Of a stretch of DNA of 64,000 bases, positions 34,925-46,000 are shown one piece after another; the first letter of the stretch is position 1, and every line of letters begins with the position of its first letter. A program made the translations under genes and the position numbers. The notes under the pieces were generated by a model, which saw nothing but the letters and a program-made list of their open reading frames with translations, had not been told where the DNA came from and searched no databases. The stretch covers positions 2,183,501 through 2,247,500 of the forward strand of contig OZ020307.1 of the NCBI GenBank assembly GCA_963971305.1, in the 5' to 3' direction. This DNA is from Arcuatula senhousia (lineage: Eukaryota; Mollusca; Bivalvia; Mytilida; Mytilidae).

Positions 34925-35405
34925 TTTCGAATTGCAAAACCTCCGTGCGGGTCCCGAGTGGCAAATAGACCCGTAGCAGCGCTTTAGCTTATCGGTAAAC
35001 GTCCACTTAAAATCGCTCAGAAACCCTTCGTCGCGTCAGGCCGCTTTGCCCAAATAGCGACTGGGATGTGTGCCCAAAGTGGTTGAATGGTGCGCCATTC
35101 ATAATGAATGCCGGGGTCGTCAGGCTATAATGCGGATAACCTGACCGCAAACCATAGTGGTGCACCGTGTTGGAAAAAAATAACCCAGCTGCAGAAGGAT
35201 CCCCATGAAGGAGGCTTAATTGTCCGTCCAGGTTACCCATAAATCCTTTTTCCAATGGCAGTCAAAAACTATCCTCGCTGATTGGCCTGGTGTCCCCATT
35301 GTCTAATTCATCATCATTTCATGTTCATTGTATCACCCTATTTATGTACATCTCCCGAGAGTTCGGAGTAAAGGCAAAACTTACTAACTTACTAACTTAC
35401 TAACG
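34925..35405 (+). mobile_element. Possible SINE/LINE tail ending in TTACTAAC repeats
   Basis: The segment is clearly richer in G+C than its surroundings. It ends GGAGTAAAGGCAAAAC followed by four TTACTAAC-type units at 35379-35404, like the short tandem 3' ends of some retroposons. The 5' part (GGTCCCGAGTGGCAAATAGA) has no convincing tRNA boxes. Assignment is tentative. Confidence 0.35.
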
Positions 35406-35430
35406 AATTAAAAAAAACGGGATGGGGGAT

Positions 35431-35787
35431 TTATTTATAGATAAATGAGTTGGTGCTTCCGTAATTTGAGACCCATGCTTGATATCTGAGGTGCACGGGT
35501 TTGGCCTGCGTGGCAGGGCGGGCAATAAGTGTTACTTTGCAAGCGGTAGCGACGACGGCGTCGGCGTTTAATGCTATCAATTTTTCAGTGTTTGAGTTAT
35601 ATGAGCACCTTATGTTGACGAAAGTTGGTATGCATATGCCCCAGTAAAGTAGCTTTGGTTTTGTTTTAAAATTTAATAGAAGTTCTTGCACAAGATCGGG
35701 TTTACTTGAAACACATTTATCCTCAAAACAAAGAAAGATTCTTTCTGTCCGTTCGACTAGTTGACCGGGACATTTAGGACCGTCCAT
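35431..35787 (-). CDS. Unrecognised 118-codon open frame
   Basis: The frame runs from MDGPKCPGQLVERTERIF to NYGSTNSFIYK and is fairly balanced in composition (for example NADAVVATACKVTLIARP), unlike the low-complexity frames around it. No family is recognised, and no splice partners, signal peptide or membrane segment were found. It could be a decayed mobile-element protein or chance. Confidence 0.15.
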   Translation of the reverse strand: MDGPKCPGQLVERTERIFLCFEDKCVSSKPDLVQELLLNFKTKPKLLYWGICIPTFVNIRCSYNSNTEKLIALNADAVVATACKVTLIARPATQAKPVHLRYQAWVSNYGSTNSFIYK

Positions 35788-35799
35788 AAACTACAAAAG

Positions 35800-37734
35800 C
35801 GGTTATGAAACATTTTTTAAAAAACTCACAAAACCTTAATGTTTCCAGAAATTTGTATCTCCTTTCTCGTCAGGCGTAGCAAAATTTATTTTCTGGAACT
35901 TTGCTGTAATTTCTATTTCAGATGGGTATGAGTAAGAGAAAACTCATAAGAGATGAGAAATGTATCAAAAATCATTTTGCGTTCGCTTGTAAGACAATAA
36001 ATTTTAAGATGAAATGGTAGAATTTCTAAAATTTTCTATAACCGTTGGTATAGGGATAATAAACTCTTAATGATCTTTTTCGCTTTCGAGCATATCTAGA
36101 AATTCAACCAAGTATGCAAAGCCTTGATTGATGTACATATTGATTGTATTATTTTCGCTAATAATAAGCATCTTATGTTTAACACAAACCTTTGATTGGT
36201 TTTGTCTTATTCAATTTTTTCACACTATATTTTGTCACTAATGAGTCTTTTAACAATATTTTAGTTTCTTAATGTGGATATTTAACTTAACATTTTAAGT
36301 ATGACTATGATTATCTTAAGTTATACAGCATTTGCCCACAGATATTAATACATATAAGTTTAAATGTTTTTTTTAAACCGATACTGAACCGAACTCCGTG
36401 CATTACCAGAACAGAATCCTCTTATTACCAGAACATTATCCGCCAATTTTTACATCTATTTTTTTAAGGTATACTATTTTTTTTCAATACAAATTTTCAA
36501 CTTGTCTCTAGTACGTATAATAGTCTTGCTTTGATGAAAAATATAGACACTTTATGCAAACAAAAACACAACTATCTGATGTTATAGTTTTCGTCATGAA
36601 CATAATTCAACCTTGACGTTTTTCGTGAACTGTAACTTTATTTACCAACAGATTTGTATATGCTTTTACGACTTTTTAGTTTTATGTGGTACAAATAAAG
36701 AGACGGGGTTAAATTGATCATTTACCTTTCGAAAGACATTAATTTTGCAATAAAACAAAGTTGTTTACTTTTTTATTTAACCCGACAAAACTGAATCGTC
36801 TTACCAAATACAACTTTACGTGAATCCTTCACTGGACTTTCCTGATCGTCGTGAATCCACCTTACTAGGGGTGTGGTCGTACATTAAAAAAGTCAATGCG
36901 TTTAATTCAAATCCAATCCTAAAAACTTAAATTGATGACATAGACATTTCTTTTCTCTCATGTGACATCATGCTTTTTAAAGTCAGCAACGGAATGACGA
37001 CTGAACAGAACATTGTACAGGTTCAATATCATACAGTCTGATGAAAATGCAGCCCCTGAAATAAGTCAAGGGGGCTGTTTTTTAATGAAACTAACTATCA
37101 TACAGCCATGACAATGAAAAATACGAAATTTTGTTTTTCAAGAGTATCTGTTACATGGACATAAACTATACACCCCCATGCGCAATTTTTTCACAGTCAG
37201 AATTTTCCATAAAAATTGCCGAAAAGATCGTTTGAAAATTTTTTAGGACCCTTAGAATGTCTAGCTCAAATGTTTTACATGGCCATCGAAAGCATAGTCA
37301 AAATGAATATGGTAGAAAGTATAATTTTAAGGCTAACACTCAAATTTTGAACAGAAAGACGTGAGATTATTCCTTTGGTTCTTTTCATTCAAAGGGTGTA
37401 AAATAGCTTGGTGTTTTTTTTATATGGAATGAAATCCATTGCCCTCAAATGATTTTTTGCATGCTTCTTAATGAAAACTAAAGCTAAGCAAGATTTGCCT
37501 AAAATGTTCAGCACATTCAGTCTAAAATTGAAAATGTAAGCTGACCCCTACAGAATGTCAATTTTCTTCCAAGGGATATTTTAGAAATGACTTTTATAGT
37601 TCGCCTTGTAGAATGAAAACTATTGCAGACAGAAATGACAGAGAAAATATTTTGTTCTTAATGTTAAGCGTGTGTTATGTGTGTGAGTTTAACGCCCTTT
37701 TCGGTGCAACTGGGTCATTTAGGGCGGCCAGTGT
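35800..37734. other. Gene-poor AT-rich region
   Basis: No exon is recognised. The inverted partner of the 33095-33175 repeat is at 36785-36890. The segment 37600-37640 carries GAATGAAAACTATTGCAGAC, a word from the family C internal module, so 37380-37640 is probably another decayed family C copy. Confidence 0.4.
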
Positions 37735-38250
37735 CCTCACCAGCTTACGGAGTTTACGTATCACAATTGATTCGTTACTCCAGAGCTTGCGGGAACAACA
37801 CGGTTATCTTGGCAGATAGTCACGTTTGACAAAAAAAAATTGTTAACACAGGGTTATGTTTCTCGATCCTCGGTTGCTGTCGTCACTCAATAAATTATAC
37901 GGTAGACATCATGTACTCATAAACAAATATGGGATTTCCATCTCTCAGATGAGTGCAGATGTTGGTTTGTCATAGAGTTTTGTTCGTCTCCCTTTACCGG
38001 ATTTGACACACTGTATTGAAAGTTGGCAACGCCACTGATGTGCTGTAGCAGGCAGGAACCGCTGTACTCTTCCGAAGCACCTAAGTTCACTCTCATTACG
38101 AGTTAATTGATATTCAGTATAGTTTTTGTGTTTGCGTGTTTTATATGTGGTCTTGTTTTTTTCGTCCTGTAGTTGTTGTTGTTTGTGTTAACTGGTTTTG
38201 TCTCTGCCCTTTCTGACTTTGACATTCGGATGCCCCATTGGTTCCTCTGT
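37735..38250 (+). repeat. 3' fragment of the same RT-element family
   Basis: Parallels 34150-34640 block by block: ATTGATTCGTTACTCCAGAG, GGCAGATAGTCAC, GGGATTTCCATCTCTCAGAT, TGCAGATGTTGGTTTGTC, GCAGGAACCGCTGTACTC and TTTGTCTCTGCCCTTTCTGA. A 5'-truncated copy of a retroelement is the simplest reading. Confidence 0.65.
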
Positions 38251-39356
38251 GTCTTTCAAAGCTCAGGAAACCGGAGTACCCGGAGGAAACCACTGACCTT
38301 CGATAGTTCATTATCTAAAGTCTACAAAGAAGTTAAATAAAATTAAGACAAAAAAAAAGAAAACAACAACAACAGCAACAATTAACAAGTTCGCTTTTTT
38401 TTCATACATAAAGAATTGCATATCAGCAGTAATTAGTTGCTTACGTCGTGATGGCAAAATATGTTCGTGCAGCAGTTCTAAAAGTACAATGGTGAATTAG
38501 ATATGTCGGTCAGTCACAAGTAGTTCTTATGTACGTTGCAAGTTCCATAAAGTCACACAAATGGTATACATGTCAGCATGTACTGGCTAAACCACAGATA
38601 AGACAATTGGGCTAAAGGGTGGTTAAATTCTAGAAGTCTCCGTGTGCCGGCATTCCTTATCAGATACGATCAAGGGATGTGGGGTAAGCTTTATAAGAAC
38701 AATTCGAAGCTAAATGCATGCACTGTTTTACAAAAGCATTAAAACTAAAAAGGGATAAAGAGAGATTAAATGATCTATGGTTATTTTGTGGCAATTTAGT
38801 TCTTGTAGTGTTGTTGTTGGTCTTTGTTTTTTTTTGTTTTTTTACTTTTTTGCTTGAAAGGCCTACCGCTTTGATAGTTATGTTTTTTTTCTCCAAATAC
38901 GAATGTCAAATGTGTATGTTACAGTAGTCTGTTATATAAAAAATATTAGAATACATGATAAGGGCTTTTTGTGCCGCTAACGAAAACATGCTGGAAAGTT
39001 TCTAGTAATTGTAGAATAGTGTTAATTGAAAATACTACTATTGACTAGTTTAGTTTAAGCTTACGCTTATTCATTTATCCTGGATTGTGAAACAAGCTTT
39101 ATGCTTCTTTGCAGTTTGCGAGTGTCCTCTCCATTAAAAATACTCTTAACAAACTACTATCGAGGTCTAAGACGTGCATAAATGGGACAACAGTTTTCGC
39201 CTCTTCCGACAGACTCTAGAATCCTTCCTTAGACCATTAGCGCATGTGGTGTCAATAAGAGTAGAAAAACTGGTTATTGATATACCATACGTCTTTCTTG
39301 ATTCCAATAGTAAAACTCTGCAGATTAACCTTATTTAAACTACAACATCTTCAATT
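38251..39356. other. Spacer upstream of the GH128 gene
   Basis: No exon is recognised. The first coding exon of the GH128 gene, holding its start codon, should lie here or further upstream but could not be identified. Confidence 0.35.
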
Positions 39357-39645
39357 CAGGGTTCCCACGTCATCCTTGAATTCAACGAAACCTGGAAAAG
39401 TCTTTGAATTTCATTTCAATGTTAAAAAACCTGGAAAAATCCTTGAATTTTATCAAATATCCTTGAAAAACCCTGGAATTTTGTAATATGCAGATTTGTT
39501 GATCATTTGATAAAACAAAGGCCGAAAAATATTGGATTTTTAAAATTTTTGCAGACTATTTTAATCCTTGAAAATGACCTCAATACCCTTGAAAAGTCCT
39601 TGAAAAACCCTTGAATTTTGTGTCCAAAAAATAGTGGGAACCCTG
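39357..39645 (+). mobile_element. 289-bp element with CAGGGTTCCCAC terminal inverted repeats
   Basis: It opens CAGGGTTCCCAC and closes GTGGGAACCCTG, flanked on both sides by TCAATT (39351-39356 and 39646-39651), a likely 6-bp target duplication. The inside consists of recurring CCTTGAA, CCTGGAAAA and TTGAATTT words. It ends 94 bp before a GH128 coding exon. Confidence 0.8.
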
Positions 39646-39655
39646 TCAATTGGAA

Positions 39656-39761
39656 GACAATAACCCGGTCACTACTTTTATTTTAGTCTGTCAGCTTGGT
39701 CTGTTTATGACAATAACCCGGTCACTACTTTTATTTTAGTCTGTCAGCTTGGTCTGTTTGT
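39656..39761 (+). repeat. 53-bp tandem duplication spanning the GH128 exon acceptor
   Basis: Two nearly identical 53-bp copies of GACAATAACCCGGTCACTAC..TTTTAG|TCTGTCAGCTTGGTCTGTTT. Each includes the branch/polypyrimidine region, the AG acceptor and the first 20 nt of the exon. The second copy joins the functional exon at 39740. Confidence 0.85.
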
Positions 39762-42419
39762 TCTCTCCCTGATACTCATTGGTATCTCCGATGCTTCCCA
39801 GAAGAAAGGAGTAGCCCTGAGTAACTGGCACAATCACCACTGCGGGGATGAGTTTGCTCTGACTCATCTTCATTGGTGGTAAGTTTAGAAATTAAATGTC
39901 AATCACCACTGCGGGGATGAGTTTGCTCTGACTCATCTTCATTGGTGGTAAGTTTAGAACTTAATGTCAATCACCACTGCGGGGATGAGTTTGCTCTGAC
40001 TCATCTTCATTGGTGGTAAGTTTAGAAATTAAATGTCAATCACCACTGCGGGGATGAGTTTGCTCTGACTCACCTTCATTGGTGGTAAGTTAAGAAATTA
40101 AATGTCAATCACCACTGCGGGGATGAGTTTGCTCTGAATCATCTGCATTGGTGGTAAGTTTAGAAATTAAATGTCAATCACCACTGCGGGGATGAGTTTG
40201 CTCTGACTCATCTGCATTGGTGGTAAGTTTAGAAATTAAATGTCAATCAGCAATGCGGGGATGAGTTTGCTCTGACCCATCTTCATTGGTGGTAAGTTTA
40301 GAAATTAAATGTCAATCACCACTGCGGGGACGAGTTTGCTCTGACTCATCTTCATTGGTGGTAAGTTTAGAAATTAAATGTCAATCACCACTGCGGGGAT
40401 GAGTTTGCTCTGACTCATCTTCATTGGTGGTGAGTTTAGAAATTAAATGTCAATCAGCAATGCGGGGATGAGTTTGCTCTGACTCATCTTCATTGGTGGT
40501 AGGTTTAGAAATTAATGTCAATCACCACTGCGGGGATGAGTTTGCTCTGACTCATCTTCATTGGTGGTAAGTTTAGAAATTAAATGTCAATCACCACTGG
40601 GGGATGAGTTTGCTCTAACTCACCTTCATTGGTGGTAAGTTAAGAAATTAAATGTCAATCACCACTGCGGGGACGAGTTTGCTCTGACTCATCTTCATTG
40701 GTGGTAAGTTTAGAAATTAAATGTCAATCACCACTGCGGGGATGAGTTTGCTCTGACTCATCTTCATTGGTGGTGAGTTTAGAAATTAAATGTCAATCAG
40801 CAATGCGGGGATGAGTTTGCTCTGACTCATCTTCATTGGTGGTAAGTTTAGAAATTAATGTCAATCACCACTGCGGGGATGAGTTTGCTCTGACTCATCT
40901 TTATTGGTGGTAAGTTTAGAAATTAAATGTCAATCACCACTGGGGGATGAGTTTGCTCTGACTCATCTTCATTGGTTGTAAGTTTAGAAATTAAATGTCA
41001 ATCACCACTGCGGGGATGAGTTTGCTCTAACTCCCCTTCATTGGTGGTAAGTTTAGAAATTAAATGTCAATCACCACTGCGGGGATGAGTTTGCTCTGAC
41101 TCACCTTCATTGGTGGTAAGTTTAGAAATTAAATGTCAATCATCACTGCGGGGACGAGTTTGCTCTGACTCATCTTCATTGGTGGTAAGTTTAGAAATTA
41201 AATGTCAATCACCACTGCGGGCGGGGGGGGGGGGTTCTCTTACTCATGTATTGGGGGTAAGTTTGGAAATTAAATGTCAATCACCACTGTGGGGAGGAGT
41301 TTTCTCTCACTTATGTATTGGTGGTAAGTTTAGTAGTAAAATGTTGATTGTTTTTAGAAAAAAATACCTATGTTAACGAGATGCACGTTTAGCAATATAT
41401 AAGAGAAAACTCTGGGAATACCTGTATTGTATTTCAAGTTGGACTGCGTAAAATGTTGATTCACTGTCGCGTCGTCAGATAAACTAATATTGCGACATTA
41501 AAATTGAGTTTAATGCAGTCACAGCTTGAAATTGTTGTGGGACCGGAAGTGTCGGAGGTACATAGCCAGCCTTAACCAGCTGAGCTAGGGTAGTACTTCT
41601 TTGGTTCAGAGTGTTAGAGCGCTGTCTATGGGAGGCCGATTTGGCGTGATTGTGCCGGTCCCGGTTGGCAGGTCACCACAGAATAAAATAAGCAATTTCT
41701 CTCCTTATGCAATCGACAAAATGCTATATCTTGCACACTATAATCTTATTTTGTCTTACTATTCCATACATTTCTCCAACAGGTATGATTGGAAACAGAG
41801 ACAGGAGATTGACCTTCTTAGAAACAACTGTACCGGTCCTCACAGGGCAGGGTATGTTCCTATGATATGGGGGAGGAGGAAAATGGACTCCCATATCAAT
41901 ATCACGTCTACCAACAAATATCTATTGGGGTATAACGAACCAGACCATGCTGAACAGTCGAATCTTACTGCACAGGATGCTGCTCATTACTGGAAGACAG
42001 AAATCGAACCTCACGCACACGGGAAAATCCTCGTCAGTCCCGCAGTCACAAATCTAAACTGGTTGACACAATTCTTTCATTACTGTAAAGGCTGCAGGGT
42101 TGATCATGTCGCCATTCACAAATACAGTTGTTCAGCTGCGACCATCATGAATGTTGTCCACGAGGCTCATAGAAGATTCCATAAGCCGATCTGGTTGACT
42201 GAGTTTTCATGCCCACATACCCATGACGTAAACCAGCAACTTAATCTGATGAAGCATGTTCTACCACAGCTCGAATCTACACCATATGTGTTCCGTTACG
42301 CTTGGTTTGCCAGCAGAGTTACCAAAGATGGTTGGGTGACCACAGCGACCCGTCTACTCAATGATGACTCTTCCTTAACAACGATAGGCCATTATTATAA
42401 CAATTTCAATGCAAACTGA
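39740..42419 (+). CDS. GH128 (Asl1-like) secreted glycosidase, 5' exon missing
   Basis: Two coding exons, 39740-39878 and 41783-42419, join in phase through a split Trp codon (..HLHW-W-YDWKQ). The frame enters from an unseen upstream exon. The first part is a hydrophobic secretory leader (LGLFVLSLILIGISDA) followed by KKGVALSNW. The GH128 core contains YVPMIWG, then LLGYNEPD, whose Glu is the expected acid/base, and KPIWLTEFSC, whose Glu is the expected nucleophile. VSPAVT, VDHVAIHKY and VFRYAWFASR also fit. The family comprises beta-1,3-glucanases; in a filter feeder it could digest algal or fungal glucan or serve defence, which is inference. The length from the leader to the stop, about 212 residues, is typical. 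AATAAA lies at 42605-42610. The single intron seen holds the 69-bp array seeded by the exon end. An in-frame ATG at 41601 lies in the intron and is not the start. Confidence 0.9.
39831..41330 (+). repeat. 69-bp minisatellite carrying the GH128 exon end and splice donor
   Basis: About 21-22 copies. Each has 48 nt identical to the exon end (CAATCACCACTGCGGGGATG .. CTTCATTGGTG) followed by GTAAGTTTAGAAATTAAATG, the first 20-odd bases of the intron. The first copy is the real exon end (donor at 39879). Almost every copy keeps the donor TG|GTAAGT. The last two or three copies (after about 41210) are diverged and carry a G run. Confidence 0.95.
41560..41700 (+). repeat. Possible tRNA-derived SINE fragment in the GH128 intron
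   Basis: TTGGTTCAGAGTGTTAGAGC resembles a tRNA A box. A second, inverted A-box-like word occurs at 41569-41590 (AACCAGCTGAGCTAG). No good B box is seen, so a functional tRNA is unlikely. Confidence 0.3.
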
Positions 42420-42604
42420 CTTAACTGATCAAAAATGATATAGAAAAAAAAATTGCATGTAAAATGTTGTTTGTTTTTTTCATTGGACATGCTAAAAAAA
42501 CTGACAAACCTTTTTGTTGTATTCATTTCATGTCAGATTGTCATATAAATTGAAAATAACCCAAGGTTTTTGATCCTCATGACAGTGTATCGTTATGGAC
42601 ACAT

Positions 42605-42610
42605 AATAAA
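42605..42610 (+). other. Candidate polyadenylation signal for the GH128 gene
   Basis: AATAAA 186 nt beyond the stop codon, the first canonical signal downstream. Confidence 0.4.
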
Positions 42611-43082
42611 TTATTTTTTACAATCTTGCGGCAGGGCCCGAGTGCTCCGGGCCATCACAAACTTGCAGATATATGTTCGAGCGGTTGGCAACACGTTAAA
42701 GGTGTCACTATGACTTTTTGATGAAGAAAAGAAATAAATGCGCTGTTCATTAAATATTTTAAATTTCAATACTTACACTTCAATTTTGAAAATTTTTCAG
42801 TTAAGTAAATGTGACACATTCATCAGGAACTGGAGATGGTTTATGTGATACCCTCGGTGTCAGCGTCCAATTACAGAAGAATGGTTAAAATTCCTTTTAT
42901 TGACCACAGCTAATTAACAATATTGGTTTGGTAGGTGCACAAAACATATTTACAGAAGATAGAGTAATATGAAAATCTTCACGAAAACACTTTTGATTAT
43001 TATTTAATCATTTGATTTAAAACTGACAGTCAGATTTTATAATTGATGTCGACATCGTATTTGTCTTGGTTTTATTGTAATT

Positions 43083-46000
43083 TTAGAGGCCTGTTGTTAC
43101 ATTCTGGTCTGTGTTATCGTATCTGACAACTTTGTCTGGCAGCGAACTCTCCGCTGCTTCCACACTAACGTTAATGGCACCAGTTGCAGGATTTCTGGGA
43201 CTGTTTTCTGTGGTTCGGTACTTGTACGATCGAGCAATGGCCAAGAAGACCAGAAAGTCAATTGACATTAAGATACTCAGCAGAAAGAAGAGGTATTCCA
43301 TCTTTCCGTCGTTAATTTCTTCAGGGAACCACGAATCTGTCGAAATATAATCAAAAGCCAGGCATAACATATGTGAAGTAGGAAAAGGGCGTTGACCATA
43401 TTTAAAGATATTCAGATAAATCCCCAGTTGATAAAACCGATGGGAATGTACAATGCAACAAGGGTAAAAGTAAGGAAATTTTTTTAATGCACTTGCCGAT
43501 TCTCTTTAGGGTTTTAGACAAGCGTCAGCGAAGCCTTATGTTGTCGTTAGATTTTTGCTGTTTTCGCGTGGTTATTTAGTCTAGACGGAGTAATCGGTCT
43601 GCTATATTCTTTTTATTCTATATTACTTTTCAAAATATGGTCAAACATGTTAAAAGCAAAGTTTTTAACATAATTTTTATAATTCTCAATTGTTATACGA
43701 CCGAAAAAAAGAGTTTCATTTATGCCTTTGCAATTTACAAAACAAACTATTTATTGATGATGGGAGAATATATATGAGTTTCATTTATGCCTTTGCAATT
43801 TACAAAACAAACTATTTATTGATGATGGGAGAATATATATGAGTTTCATTTATGCCTTTGCAATTTACAAAACAAACTATTTATTGATGATGGGAGAATA
43901 TATATGAGTTTCATTTATGCCTTTGCAATTTACAAAACAAACTATTTATTAATGATGGGAGAATATATATGATCATTCATCTGTTACTTGATTGGTCACA
44001 GAATAAGTAAATTAAGTTATTTACCTGGATGTTGTGACCCCGTTATCGAGACGGGTTTATGTCACAGAATAAGTAAATAAGTTGTGGTCCCGTTGCTGTG
44101 ACGGGTATATGTCACAGAATAAGTAAATAAGTTATGGTCCCATTGCTGAGACTGTTTTATGTTACAGAATAAGTAAATAAATTGTGGTCCCGTTGCTGAG
44201 ACTGGTTTTTGTTACAGAATAAGTAAATAAGTTATGGTCCCATTGCTGAGACTGTTTTATGTCACAGAATAAGTAAATAAGTTGTGGTCCCGGTGCTGTG
44301 ACGGGTTTATGTTACAGAATAAGTAAATAAGTTGTGGTCCCGTTGCTGAGACTGGTTTTTGTCACAGAATAAGTAAATAAGTTATGGTCCCGTTGCTGAG
44401 ACTGTTTTATGTTACAGAATAAGTAAATAAATTGTGGTCCTGTTGCTGAGAATGGTTTTTGTCACAGAATAAGTAAATAAGTTGTGGTCCCGTTGCTGAG
44501 AATGGTTTTTGTCACAGAATAAGTAAATAAGTTGTGGCCCCGTTGCTGAGACGGGTACATGTCACAGAATAAGTAAATAAGTTATCTACCTGGAGGTTGT
44601 GACCCTGTTGCGGCAATAACTATTTCTAATATCAACTCAGAAACGTAATTTCCGACTCCAGACGTAGCAAGGAACAATCCCATACAAACACTCTGCATGA
44701 AATCTGGAGCCTGAGAGTAGGCGAATTCTAGACCTACAAGGCATGAATACGTTTTATAAACCATCAGGCAAAACAGGATTTGAAAGCAAAGTGGAAAAAA
44801 GGTAAAAATAAAATTTAAGTCTCGTTTTTGTTTCGTCATCGTTAAAGGTATTGTTCGACTCGATCATCAGAACCCCTAAACCTGGCATCCTAGTCAATAT
44901 CATAAGCGGCCTTGGCTTCTATACGTAAAAATGAAGTTATGAATATTTAACTCAGGATGCCAGGTTACAGAACCCCCTTTTTTGCCAATCACACTTCCGC
45001 TTTCTTATTCAAAGGAGTTTTCATATTCTGTTTGTATTCTTCTTTGTGTAGGTTTAACTTGATAAAAAGTTTTAATTCGTATTTGTGAGACTTGTACAAA
45101 CTTGAAATAACAACTAAGTTTCAGGCAATAAACTTTGCAACGTGTTTTGTCCATTCAAGACTCACCAGAAGTGCTATACCCAAAATATCTAAATGTCACA
45201 TACTATAGAAGAATGTTCAATAGAACAAAAACATACCGAACAAACTATGACTACGAAAAAAAAACTTTTCATATTTAAAAAAAATCTGATATGAGAATGA
45301 GATGGGTATGATTTCCTTAATGAAGCTCCCGAGTTTTCGCTGTTTTGCAGATTGCAGTTACGTTGTGTGTTATGTTGTTGCTTTTATCTTTGTATTGTTG
45401 TTATCTTCGATGTCTACTGATTTTATACTTGCTTTTTCGGACTACTGAATAACCCATTAGGTACCTTTTGGCTTTATTAAAAACAAATCTTACAGTAGCT
45501 CTATTCCAAAGAACCTTATTATGTTCTATTTGGTTACCAGAAATACTAGTAAAGACTTCACTGGCCCCGATCAGAGAGTACTGCGGGATCTGTGCGAACA
45601 CTGAGATCGTGGAGGCATTAAAGGTATCACCAGCCAAGTTCTGGTCGATGATCGATATGTCCTTCTTTCTGTAGATTTCAAGTATTCCCGCCACTATGAC
45701 GGACAAGACAGCAAATATCATTCCTATACCTACAAGTGTATTTATCGACATTTTAGATAAGATTTCAAAATAACCGTACGCGTTTATCGTCACACTTTGC
45801 AGTTTAATTAACATGAATTTCAAATTTTAGGCATCATTTCGATTTTGTTAAAAGAAAAGTTTATTTGCCATCGTGATATGAGCTATATCATCCGGCAAAA
45901 TCTCTTCAGAGGAGTTGTGTCCACAAAAGAGCGACGGACGCAGTGACGGGCGAAGGCCATTACTAGGTCTCTACGTCGCGTTGTGGTGAGGGGAAATGAA

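Noticed and set aside
41560..41700. Functional tRNA gene
   Set aside because: A-box-like words occur on both strands but no convincing B box, cloverleaf or acceptor pairing was seen; kept only as a possible SINE fragment.
41601..41782. Upstream ATG extension of the GH128 exon
   Set aside because: This stretch lies before a good acceptor (CTCCAACAG) and has no family similarity; the true N-terminus comes from 39740-39878, which continues the GH128 fold in phase.
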